A program made the position numbers and the translations under genes. Positions 6,876 to 13,159 of a DNA stretch of 64,000 nucleotides are shown piece by piece (positions within the stretch are counted from its first letter, which is position 1; every line of letters starts with the position of its first letter). A model generated the notes under the pieces. The model did not search any database. It had not been told where the DNA came from and saw only the letters and a list, made by a program, of their open reading frames with translations. Location: assembly GCA_023231115.1 (NCBI GenBank), contig JALNWA010000005.1, positions 1-64,000 of the forward strand. Direction: 5' to 3'. This stretch comes from Candidatus Altimarinota bacterium (GTDB lineage: Bacteria > Patescibacteriota > Gracilibacteria > UBA1369 > LOWO2-01-FULL-3).

Positions 6876-8066
6876 CTACGTCAAAATCTCTTTAAGCTTC
6901 CCTTGTTTTACAGCCTCTTTCACCTCCATTCCGATTCTTTCTCCGAAACTTACACTCTCGCCGTAAAGATAGGTTGTACAAGGCGTAAATCTCGTTCCAG
7001 GTGATCCGGGAATTCTCATTGAAACATCAAAAACTACAAATTCTTCTTTTCCTTCATACGCAGCGATGGCTCCTTGTAGAGCAAAAGCACCGATTATTCC
7101 GGGAGCGACTTCTTTCTTCAAAGTTGCCACAAATTTTTCACCTGCCTCGAAAGCTTTTTCGAGAATTGATTCTTTTGTAGTACAAGCCACATGTCCGGTT
7201 TCAATCATTGATGGAGTATATCCAGCTTCCAAAAGTTCCATCTGAGTTTTTGCATTTAATCTCAAAAATCCATCCAAAGAAGTCTGTCTTCGTAAATCAG
7301 TTCCCATTATTTCGAGCTCATCATTAAGCGGAGAATAGAAGAAATTGAAATTTATTTGTGCGCCGATGATGAATTCTTCTATAACGGAATTATCCAAATC
7401 TTTCTTATTTATTTTTCCTTCCTTAACAAATCTTTCACTATCAGAAAAATAATCAGCTGTGTTTGTAACAACAAAAAAAGCTCTTTCATATCCCCTTATC
7501 GCTTCATTCACTTTTACAATTAATGGTCCTCCTTTTTCAGTGATGAAGTGTTTATCCAACAATTTTTTAGTCTCTTCTTTATCCAATTTTTGTCCACCTT
7601 CTCTTATAATTTTCGGCATTCTTATTCCGGCTTTTTCAAGAAGATAATATTGGTTTTTCGGCTGATCCCTCTCCTCAAGTTTTACGCCTTCCCTAAGCCC
7701 AAAAACCGGCACTTTAAATTTATCTTCGAAGTCTTTAAAGTCTTTAAAATAAACCCAGAAATATCGATTATGAATGAAAATCGTATTCATTGCACGAAGC
7801 TTTTCTTGCACATCTTCATTGATAATATCGGAAAATTTATCTACCAAAATTATTTCATCAATACATCCTCGTCCGTCACCGCGTGTTTTATAATATTTGG
7901 AATATGTCTTGTCTCTGCCCTTTTGGCAAACAGCGACAGTTTTAAATCCATGTTTTTTTGCGCCACTGCAAACATCTAAAGCGCTATGTCCGCCAAGAAC
8001 ACCGATTGTAATATTTTTTAAATCGTAATTTTTTAAAATATCCAAAATGTCTTTTTGTCCGATCAT
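6876..8066 (-). CDS. PurP-like ATP-grasp ligase, divergent paralog
   Basis: 396-aa member of the PurP family (formate-dependent AICAR formylation in archaea). It retains the N-terminal ITIGVLGGHSALDVCSGAKK segment, the ATP-grasp core (GGPLIVKVNEAIRGYERAFF, EEFIIGAQINFNFFYSP, GTDLRRQT) and the C-terminal FDVSMRIPGSPGT. It differs from canonical PurP where PHGSF is replaced by HNRYFWVYF, and it is about 50 aa longer than its neighbour. Such a second, divergent PurP occurs beside the canonical one in some archaea; its exact reaction is not established to my knowledge. It lies 18 nt downstream of the canonical purP in one operon, which suggests a shared pathway or hetero-oligomer. Confidence 0.82.
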   Translation of the reverse strand: MIGQKDILDILKNYDLKNITIGVLGGHSALDVCSGAKKHGFKTVAVCQKGRDKTYSKYYKTRGDGRGCIDEIILVDKFSDIINEDVQEKLRAMNTIFIHNRYFWVYFKDFKDFEDKFKVPVFGLREGVKLEERDQPKNQYYLLEKAGIRMPKIIREGGQKLDKEETKKLLDKHFITEKGGPLIVKVNEAIRGYERAFFVVTNTADYFSDSERFVKEGKINKKDLDNSVIEEFIIGAQINFNFFYSPLNDELEIMGTDLRRQTSLDGFLRLNAKTQMELLEAGYTPSMIETGHVACTTKESILEKAFEAGEKFVATLKKEVAPGIIGAFALQGAIAAYEGKEEFVVFDVSMRIPGSPGTRFTPCTTYLYGESVSFGERIGMEVKEAVKQGKLKEILT

Positions 8067-8084
8067 TACTATAAAAGTTAAATA

Positions 8085-9110
8085 TTATCCAAGAACAGCT
8101 GAAAGCTTATCTTGTTCGATTGCCATTTTAATATCTCTTGCCAGTCTGCGTCCAGTGCTCATTGGTTCATTGTATTTTAGCCATGTATAAGGAGATCCGT
8201 TTATGTACGGATTTGTACCGGCTACAATTCTTGCTGAAATTTCAAAAACTGAATAATTAAGTTCAGGATCTATAACACCTTCAAGGCAGAAAGGACCAAA
8301 AAGCCCTCCATCAACTATCTTTTTCGAAGCATCTACAACGCGTTGTCCCATTTCAAAAATCTCAGGCAAAAGCGATTCTCTGATAACCAAAGGTACATTT
8401 CCTGTAATTGTATAAGTCGTGCGAATTCCTACTTCGACCTGATCTTTCGCGGCAATTCGTCCGACAGAATCGGCATTTGATTCATATCGTTTATCAAATC
8501 CCATTACTTCAAGTTCGCCTGTAAGTCTGCTATAAAAATAGTGTGTATATACGGGAACTCCGACGATATATTCTTGAATGGCATATTTATCCATTCCATC
8601 CACACCCTTATATTCCGCATATCTTTCATGAAATTCTTTAGGGGAATTAGCCAAAAAATACCCTTTTCCTCCGTGTGCTCCGTGAAATTTTACAATCACA
8701 GGTCTATCTATTTCTTCAGGAGTTTCGAAAATTTTTGGAATTCTAATATTCGCATTTAGAAGCCATTGTCTCTCTTTTGTTCTGTCAGATTCCCAATCCA
8801 AAATCGCTTTTGTTCCGTAATGCATTGCCTTTATATCCATCACCTTTTCAGGGCCTATATAAGCCACAAAAGAACCATGTGGAATAACAATCGCATTCTG
8901 TTTTATAAGTTCAGGTTCAATTTTGAAATAATCCTTAAATGAATCTACAGTAATAATCTGATCCGCAACCCCATAAGACAAATAAGGCCTTTCTTTGCCT
9001 TTTTCGCAAATACAGATTGTCTCAAATCCTTCATCCTTTGCCCCTTTCAGGATCTGAAGCGCCGTATGGCTTCCTAGTGTTGCAATTTTATAATCTTTAA
9101 TATTTCCCAT
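8085..9110 (-). CDS. purP: Formate-dependent AICAR ligase (FAICAR synthetase) PurP
   Basis: 341 aa, close by eye to archaeal PurP over its whole length: IATLGSHTALQILKGAKDEG, VIPHGSFVAYIGPEKV, WESDRTKERQWLLNANIRIP, VIVKFHGAHGGKGYF (ATP-grasp glycine-rich loop), IQEYIVGVPVYTHYFYS, MGFDKRYESN, FEISARIVAGTNPY. PurP uses ATP and free formate to convert AICAR to FAICAR, replacing the folate-dependent PurH transformylase. The family is chiefly archaeal, so presence in a bacterial-looking genome suggests ancient transfer. It precedes its paralog in the same operon; purH lies 6.8 kb away on the same strand beyond an inserted island. Confidence 0.9.
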   Translation of the reverse strand: MGNIKDYKIATLGSHTALQILKGAKDEGFETICICEKGKERPYLSYGVADQIITVDSFKDYFKIEPELIKQNAIVIPHGSFVAYIGPEKVMDIKAMHYGTKAILDWESDRTKERQWLLNANIRIPKIFETPEEIDRPVIVKFHGAHGGKGYFLANSPKEFHERYAEYKGVDGMDKYAIQEYIVGVPVYTHYFYSRLTGELEVMGFDKRYESNADSVGRIAAKDQVEVGIRTTYTITGNVPLVIRESLLPEIFEMGQRVVDASKKIVDGGLFGPFCLEGVIDPELNYSVFEISARIVAGTNPYINGSPYTWLKYNEPMSTGRRLARDIKMAIEQDKLSAVLG

Positions 9111-9214
9111 ATACTAAAAAATTTAGGTCTTTTGGCCATCGTACAAGAAACTTGAGCATTTGTCCACAGAAAAACTTTACTTTATCCAAGAATTTGCTAA
9201 AATAAGTACAGAAT

Positions 9215-9258
9215 AGGTTTTCGGCGGTGGTTTCAAGGCCACACGAAGCGGAAAACCT
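9215..9258. repeat. Imperfect inverted repeat (hairpin) next to the integrase gene
   Basis: AGGTTTTCGGC (9215-9225) pairs with GCGGAAAACCT (9248-9258) with one mismatch; inside, GTGG pairs with CCAC. T-rich sequence follows on the + strand, so it could terminate + strand transcripts, but none is evident; on the - strand, downstream of the integrase, there is no T tract. It could be an integrase-side recombination or structured RNA element. Function open. Confidence 0.5.
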
Positions 9259-9285
9259 TTTCTTTTTGAATGAAAAATTTGCATA

Positions 9286-10119
9286 TCAAAGCGGACTTTT
9301 AATATTTTGAATACTCGACACAGAAACCTGAGTATATCTCTGCGTAGTGCGGATATTTTGATGTCCCAAAAGAGTTTGGATGTAGCGGATATCCGTGCCA
9401 TTTTCCAGCAGATGTGTGGCAAAACTATGGCGAAGACTATGAAAAGTCGCGTCACAAAAAATCCCAGCCTTAGAAAGTGCATTGCTAAAGATTTTTTGTG
9501 CAGTCCGAGTAGTAAGTCGTCCGCCTCGTTCACTTTCAAAAAGAAAATCATTTTTATCTTTTCTTATGACAAAATTACTTAAATCAAAAATCAACTTTTC
9601 CGGTAAAATGGTAATCCTGTCTTTATTGCCTTTCGCCTGTCTAACATAGAGAATTTTTTCAGTAAAATTCAAATCTTTAACTTTGATTTTTACAACTTCA
9701 CTAACTCGAAGACCAGCTCCATAAGCCAAAGAAATCATAAGTCGGTGTTTTAAGTTTGTTATGGAATCAATAACTTTCAAAATGTCATTTTTCGCTAAAA
9801 CAACAGGAAGTTTCAGGGGTCGACGTGCAAATTTTATATCAATTTTGCAAAAGCATTTCATAACATCTCTATAAAAAAACTTAATGGCATTTAGATAAAG
9901 ATTCACAGTCTCAGGTGCATAATTTTTCAAATGTTTTTGTTCCAAAAAATCTTTCACGATTTCCGCATCCAAAGACGAAACATCTCCACCAATAAAATTG
10001 AAAAACTCCCTCAAACAAGCCAAATAAGCCTTCTTAGTCTTTGGACTGTAATTCCTGATAATAATTTCTCGTTCTGTCTGATTTAAGTGAAAAGAATAAT
10101 CCATATATCCCTTATACAC
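9286..10119 (-). CDS. Tyrosine recombinase (XerC/D- or IntI-like integrase)
   Basis: 277 aa. SAM-like core-binding domain (about 15-95: NYSPKTKKAYLACLREFFNF) and catalytic domain with the full set of residues: Arg in GAGLRVSEVV, Lys in KGNKDRITILP, H-x-x-R in FHSLRHSFATHLLENG, His in LLGHQNIRTTQRY and the nucleophile Tyr in RYTQVS. The tail ends IKSPL, as in many IntI-like enzymes, but the extra segment (IntI patch) before HSLRH that defines classical integron integrases is absent: DFLFESERGGRLTTRTAQKI runs straight on. Oriented away from a + strand array of small genes separated by attC-like palindromes, the geometry of an integron. An alternative start is ATG 10104. Whether it acts on those sites is inference. 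Confidence 0.9.
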   Translation of the reverse strand: MYKGYMDYSFHLNQTEREIIIRNYSPKTKKAYLACLREFFNFIGGDVSSLDAEIVKDFLEQKHLKNYAPETVNLYLNAIKFFYRDVMKCFCKIDIKFARRPLKLPVVLAKNDILKVIDSITNLKHRLMISLAYGAGLRVSEVVKIKVKDLNFTEKILYVRQAKGNKDRITILPEKLIFDLSNFVIRKDKNDFLFESERGGRLTTRTAQKIFSNALSKAGIFCDATFHSLRHSFATHLLENGTDIRYIQTLLGHQNIRTTQRYTQVSVSSIQNIKSPL

Positions 10120-10197
10120 TCCCGACTTAAAATATTCTTAAAATTTTCATAAAATCTCAAAACTAATGACACCTCCCCAGTGTTCGGATATACTACC

Positions 10198-10244
10198 TTC
10201 AACAGTTCCTATACGAAAACACTTCGTATAGAAACAAGTTAGCT
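10198..10244. repeat. Candidate primary recombination site (attI/attC-like), short palindrome
   Basis: CTTCAAC at 10198-10203 region, then CTATACGAA (10209-10217) and its exact complement TTCGTATAG (10223-10231) around AACAC, ending GTTAGCT (10238-10244). The end box followed by GAAAT matches the ends of the three longer palindromes downstream (GTTAnnTGAAAT). It lies between the integrase start and the first cassette, where an attI would sit. Confidence 0.5.
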
Positions 10245-10296
10245 GAAATAAATAAATTCTTTTCGGCTATGGCCGAAAAATTATTCAGACAAATTT
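10238..10296. repeat. Left arm of inverted repeats flanking the exporter cassette
   Basis: Two blocks are inversely repeated after the gene: 10238-10259 (22 nt, 20 matching 10945-10966) and 10280-10296 (17 nt, all matching 10912-10928). Between the blocks lies a perfect hairpin, TTTTCGGC/GCCGAAAA around TATG, which differs from the corresponding segment on the right. The arms bracket the LysE-like gene, so the whole cassette can fold back on itself. Confidence 0.75.
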
Positions 10297-10303
10297 AAAA
10301 AAA

Positions 10304-10912
10304 ATGTCACTATTACTTTCAAGCTTTATAATCGGTTTTAGCGCCGCCGCCTCCCCAGGTGTGATTCAAACAACAGTATTCCAAACTTCGCTTCTTGGTA
10401 AAAAACGCCAAGGAATTGTTTTGGCATCTGGTGTAGCAGCAATGAACTTCATTATTCTTGTATTGAGCTACTTTGGAATCAGTCAATTTATAAAAATTCC
10501 TTGGCTGTATTATGGTATCGGAATGGTCGGCGTCGGCTATATGTTATTCGTTGGAATAACTGGTTTGCTAAAAAGTCTTGGAAAGTTAAGTAATAGTGAC
10601 AACCCGATTGAAAAACAATCCTTTCTAAATGGAATGGTCCTCTGTGCGCTATCTCCTCTTACTTATGTTTATTTTATTGGAGTCGCAACTTCCTTTCTAA
10701 ACATAAAAGAGCATATCTTTCAAACAATCATAGCTAACTCACTATCATTGGCAATCGGATCATTTCTTTGTTTCGTTTTAGTCGCCTATCTAGGTTCAGC
10801 GATCAATAAAACCGGCAACAAAAAAATAATCGCTAGTTTCAATTTTCTGGCATCGTTAGTGATTATCATTTTTTCTGTTAGATTGTTTTTCAATCTTTTG
10901 GGATTTTTTTAA
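10304..10912 (+). CDS. LysE/RhtB-type small-molecule exporter (cassette gene 1)
   Basis: 202-aa polytopic membrane protein with about six hydrophobic segments. The N-terminal FSAAASPGVIQTTVFQTSLLGKKRQG corresponds to the P-G-P/N and G-x-R-x-G motifs of the LysE/RhtB translocator family, and the second half repeats the pattern (FLNGMVLCALSPLTYVYFIG). These proteins export amino acids or other small solutes; the substrate here is unknown. The ATG follows an A-rich leader with no clear Shine-Dalgarno. The gene fills the segment between the short palindrome at 10198 and the attC-like site at 10960, and its borders are inverted repeats, so it looks like a mobile cassette. Confidence 0.7.
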   Translation: MSLLLSSFIIGFSAAASPGVIQTTVFQTSLLGKKRQGIVLASGVAAMNFIILVLSYFGISQFIKIPWLYYGIGMVGVGYMLFVGITGLLKSLGKLSNSDNPIEKQSFLNGMVLCALSPLTYVYFIGVATSFLNIKEHIFQTIIANSLSLAIGSFLCFVLVAYLGSAINKTGNKKIIASFNFLASLVIIIFSVRLFFNLLGFF

Positions 10913-10966
10913 AATTTGTCTGAATAATATTCGCTTCGCTCATTGAATTTATTTACATCAGCTAAC
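10912..10966. repeat. Right arm of inverted repeats flanking the exporter cassette
   Basis: 10912-10928 is the exact complement of 10280-10296, and 10945-10966 complements 10238-10259 at 20 of 22 positions. It ends in the AGCTAAC box that begins the attC-like palindrome. The 16 nt between the blocks (GCGAAGCGAAT when read on the - strand) differ from the left arm hairpin. Confidence 0.75.
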
Positions 10967-11085
10967 AGCGTGTATGTGGCTACGGCTTGCTCCGTGCCTC
11001 CGCAAGCCTCCGCCCATATTTGCCACTGGTAAGCCTTCGGCATATTATACCAGTGGCAAACATCGCATACACGCGAACGTTATAT
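10960..11085. repeat. attC-like recombination site 1
   Basis: 126-nt imperfect palindrome. Outer boxes AGCTAAC (10960-10966) and GTTATAT (11079-11085) fit the RYYYAAC/GTTRRRY type; inner boxes GCGTGTATG (10968-10976) and CATACACGC (11066-11074) pair perfectly. The core stem TTTGCCACTGGTA (11019-11031) / TACCAGTGGCAAA (11048-11060) is a perfect 13 bp with CCTTCGG in the loop. A side hairpin GGCTTGC/GCAAGCC lies in the left half. Architecture (two pairs of simple sites, asymmetric spacing, variable middle) matches integron attC sites. Confidence 0.72.
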
Positions 11086-11106
11086 GAAATTTAAAAAATT
11101 ATTTCT

Positions 11107-11622
11107 ATGAAACACCCAGAAGACCCAATATCTCAAGACACTACGCCAGATGAGTCGCCTCGCGAAATAGAGGATTCGGAATTAACAATCTCGTTTCATT
11201 ATATGCGCGTTGATGATAATATAAAATTTAGCATTGAGGGGACAATAGACAAAAAATGTGATGTCACAATCATGGGAAATATTATTTTCTCCTCTCTGAA
11301 CACAGCAATAATAAATCATATTTTCGTAGAAGATATAATGCGCAAGAGAGGCTTAGGAAAAAAATTACTTACTAGACTGGAAGAGGAATTAAAAAAACAA
11401 GGTATTCAAACTATATATGCTTGTTTTACAAATCCAAAGACAGTAGATTTTTTCCTACATAGCCAATACAAGATAACTACCCCCGAATTTGAATCCTCGC
11501 AAAGGACGCGAGCAGATTTAACAAGGGTTTGGGATAAAAGAGTAAAAAGTGAAGAGGATTTTAGGAAATTAATGGCCGATCCAGAAGAACATTTTGGTGT
11601 AATCATTTTAGTAAAAAAATAA
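11107..11622 (+). CDS. GNAT-family N-acetyltransferase (cassette gene 2)
   Basis: 171 aa. The acetyl-CoA binding motif A is clear around residues 75-95: IFVEDIMRKRGLGKKLLTRL (R-x-x-G-x-G/A form), followed by the helix EEELKKQGIQTIYACFTNP and the motif B region with FFLHSQY. The N-terminal 30 residues are acidic and probably disordered. Substrate unknown; GNAT genes are common integron cassettes, acting on antibiotics, amino acids or peptides. The ORF starts 22 nt after one attC-like site and ends 14 nt before the next. The leader 11079-11104 and the tail 11617-11642 are inverted repeats of one another (22 of 26 positions). Confidence 0.82.
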   Translation: MKHPEDPISQDTTPDESPREIEDSELTISFHYMRVDDNIKFSIEGTIDKKCDVTIMGNIIFSSLNTAIINHIFVEDIMRKRGLGKKLLTRLEEELKKQGIQTIYACFTNPKTVDFFLHSQYKITTPEFESSQRTRADLTRVWDKRVKSEEDFRKLMADPEEHFGVIILVKK

Positions 11623-11635
11623 TTTTTCAAACTTC

Positions 11636-11761
11636 AAGTAACACAGAATATGCGGTTTCGTTCAGTCGCTACGCTCCTTCACTGCACCCATATTTGCCAG
11701 CGGTTGCCCTTCGGGCATATTATACCGTCAGCAAACATCGCTTATGCCAGAAACATTGTCG
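11636..11761. repeat. attC-like recombination site 2
   Basis: 126 nt, same length as site 1. Outer AAGTAAC (11636-11642) and ATTGTCG (11755-11761), the latter degenerate, but followed by GAAAT as in the other sites. Inner arms GAATATGCG and CGCTTATGC pair with two mismatches. Core: TTTGC...CGGT pairs with ACCG...GCAAA around GCCCTTCGGGC, with a 3-nt mismatch bubble. The shared words CCCATATTTGCC, CATATTATACC and GCAAACATCGC show common descent with site 1. Confidence 0.65.
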
Positions 11762-11812
11762 GAAATCGCAAAAAATATTAATATCTAAATACTTACTATT
11801 TAATACCCATAT

Positions 11813-12022
11813 ATGGAAAATACTGAAACAACTAAATCTACCATCGAGGTGTATGAAATGAAACAAGATACCACTCTAAAAGTTGCCCCCAAGGAAGAAA
11901 AACCAAAGCAGGAGGCAGCCACACCTCCGCCAAAACCTGATGACCCCGATGAAATAGCTGTGGCCGGATACGAAACTATCAATTACTTGATACAACGAGG
12001 ACTTTTAGAAAAAAGACTATAA
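11813..12022 (+). CDS. Unknown 69-aa protein (cassette gene 3)
   Basis: Small acidic/proline-rich protein: a low-complexity first two thirds (TLKVAPKEEKPKQE, TPPPKPDDPDE) and a short C-terminal helix ETINYLIQRGLLEKRL. No recognised domain and no membrane segment. It is the only ORF between attC-like sites 2 and 3, on the same strand as the other cassette genes. Small unknown ORFs are typical of integron cassettes. Low complexity makes it uncertain that it is translated, but ATG-to-stop coherence and position support it. Confidence 0.5.
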   Translation: MENTETTKSTIEVYEMKQDTTLKVAPKEEKPKQEAATPPPKPDDPDEIAVAGYETINYLIQRGLLEKRL

Positions 12023-12027
12023 CGGCC

Positions 12028-12158
12028 AAATAACAGCGGACAACAAAGGCTAAACGGTTCGCTTTTTTGAAGAAGCGCTCATCCATATTTTGCCCTGTTA
12101 AAGCACTCCGTGCTATATTGTAACAGGCCAAAACATCGTTTAGCCCGGACCGTTATCT
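12028..12158. repeat. attC-like recombination site 3
   Basis: 131 nt. Outer AAATAAC (12028-12034) and GTTATCT (12152-12158), followed by GAAAT. Inner boxes GGCTAAACG (12048-12056) and CGTTTAGCC (12137-12145) pair perfectly. Core TTTTGCCCTGTTA (12088-12100) pairs with TAACAGGCCAAAA (12121-12133) with one mismatch; AGCAC/GTGCT forms the apical hairpin. The left inner arm is separated from its outer box by extra bases, the asymmetry expected of attC. Confidence 0.72.
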
Positions 12159-12185
12159 GAAATATTTTTCCCCTCAAATTGCCTC

Positions 12186-12623
12186 ATGAAAAATACTACG
12201 CCATTAACCCTCTATCCAAGTAAAACAAAGATGTTAGTACTTTTACTAATGTCCATAGTTTTTGCCGCAGCGGGAATCGGAATGATATATAGCGGCGACC
12301 ACAAGGGATGGTTTGTGTTTATATTTTTTGGTCTTGGAATTGTGGTTTTTACAATAAATTTGTTCTCAAATTCTTCTTATTTGCGCATCACAAATCAAGG
12401 ATTGGAAATACGCTCACTGTATAAAAGCAGTTTTATTAAGTGGGACGAAGTTGAACAATTTGGAACTGGGCGTATCGGATTGAGAAAAATCGTGACACTA
12501 CATCTTAATCCAAATCATACAAAATTTAAAACAGGAGCATTGCCAGATACATATGGGAAATCAGCAGAAGAGTTGGCAGAATTGCTTAATGGACGGAAAG
12601 AAAAATATGATAAACACACATAA
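12186..12623 (+). CDS. STM3941-like membrane protein with PH-like domain (cassette gene 4)
   Basis: 145 aa. Two closely spaced hydrophobic segments (about 16-33 and 42-60: LVLLLMSIVFAAAGIGMIY, WFVFIFFGLGIVVFTINLF) precede a soluble domain with ITNQGLEIRSLYKSSFIKWDEV and the C-terminal LPDTYGKSAEELAELLN, typical of the STM3941 group of small membrane proteins of unknown function. The ATG is 28 nt after attC-like site 3, so it is the fourth cassette-like gene. No attC-like site follows; 13 nt after its stop the sequence switches to a fragment of another gene, so the 3' end of this cassette has probably been lost by recombination. Confidence 0.68.
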   Translation: MKNTTPLTLYPSKTKMLVLLLMSIVFAAAGIGMIYSGDHKGWFVFIFFGLGIVVFTINLFSNSSYLRITNQGLEIRSLYKSSFIKWDEVEQFGTGRIGLRKIVTLHLNPNHTKFKTGALPDTYGKSAEELAELLNGRKEKYDKHT

Positions 12624-12636
12624 GCAAAAAAATTAG

Positions 12637-12705
12637 CAAATCTCCGGAATTGCATTTTTTATCGGAGCATTGTTTTTGGTAGGGTGGTTGAAGAAAAAAC
12701 GCTAA
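12637..12705 (+). pseudogene. Fragment: last 22 codons of a membrane-protein gene
   Basis: The frame reads QISGIAFFIGALFLVGWLKK before the final KR and stop, matching the C-terminus of the intact 120-aa membrane protein encoded at 15146-15508 (I-for-V, F-for-L and end changes). No start or 5' part is present; similarity begins abruptly at 12637. It lies directly before a lone higA, whereas the intact copy lies after higBA, so it marks a recombination junction between related higBA/membrane-protein blocks. Confidence 0.75.
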
Positions 12706-12711
12706 CTGTCG

Positions 12712-12758
12712 TTACAGATTTGACAACACTTTTTTACAATCAAATCTTGTAAAGGAGG
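12712..12758 (+). promoter_or_regulatory. Probable promoter and strong Shine-Dalgarno of the lone higA
   Basis: TTACAG (12712-12717), 17 nt, TACAAT (12735-12740), then AAAGGAGG (12751-12758), the best ribosome-binding site in the window, 7 nt before TTG 12766. A hairpin AGATTTGA/TCAAATCT spans the promoter and may be an operator or fold in the leader. An alternative -35, TTGACA at 12720-12725, has no good -10. Confidence 0.45.
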
Positions 12759-12765
12759 TTTAATT

Positions 12766-13110
12766 TTGCTATTAAATAATATTGACTATAAAACAATGAC
12801 TAAAAAAATATCACCAATCACTCCCGGAGAAATTTTAATGGAGGAATTTATGAAACCCTTCGGGCTTTCTCAATACAAACTCGCAAAAGATATTGGAGTT
12901 TCAGCGAGAAGAATAAATGAAATAGTGCACGGAGAAAGGGTTATATCTGCGGATACAGCACTTCGTTTTAGCAAATATTTTACGACTTCGGCACAATTTT
13001 GGCTAAATCTACAATCCCGTTATAACTTGGAGATTGAATCTGAAAAATTATCAAAAAAACTGGATTTTGAAATAAAACCATTGGACACTTCAAGACTGGT
13101 TCTAGCATAA
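12766..13110 (+). CDS. higA: HigA-family antitoxin, lone copy without toxin
   Basis: Helix-turn-helix (XRE) antitoxin of the HigA/VapI group: ISPITPGEILMEEFMKPFGL, then SQYKLAKDIGVSARRINEIV (HTH) and TALRFSKYFTTSAQFWLNLQ. From ATG 12796 it matches the HigA at 14810-15124 at all but three of 104 residues, while many third codon positions differ, so both copies appear under selection. The TTG start at 12766 adds ten residues and is favoured by the Shine-Dalgarno 7 nt upstream; ATG 12796 equals the other copy's start. No higB precedes it. It may neutralise the neighbouring HigB in trans or act as a repressor. Confidence 0.85.
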   Translation: MLLNNIDYKTMTKKISPITPGEILMEEFMKPFGLSQYKLAKDIGVSARRINEIVHGERVISADTALRFSKYFTTSAQFWLNLQSRYNLEIESEKLSKKLDFEIKPLDTSRLVLA

Positions 13111-13159
13111 ATAATCAATTAAGAAGTATATGAAAATTTTTGTTCAATAACCCCACCCT

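Noticed and set aside
9286..10119. Integrase read as a prophage integrase
   Set aside because: No phage structural, replication or lysis genes are nearby; the neighbours are small cassette-like and toxin-antitoxin genes.
12703..12752. Remnant attC after the membrane-protein fragment (CGCTAAC ... GTTACAG)
   Set aside because: Only 4 nt separate the boxes and no core stem is present; the hairpin beyond belongs to the higA leader.
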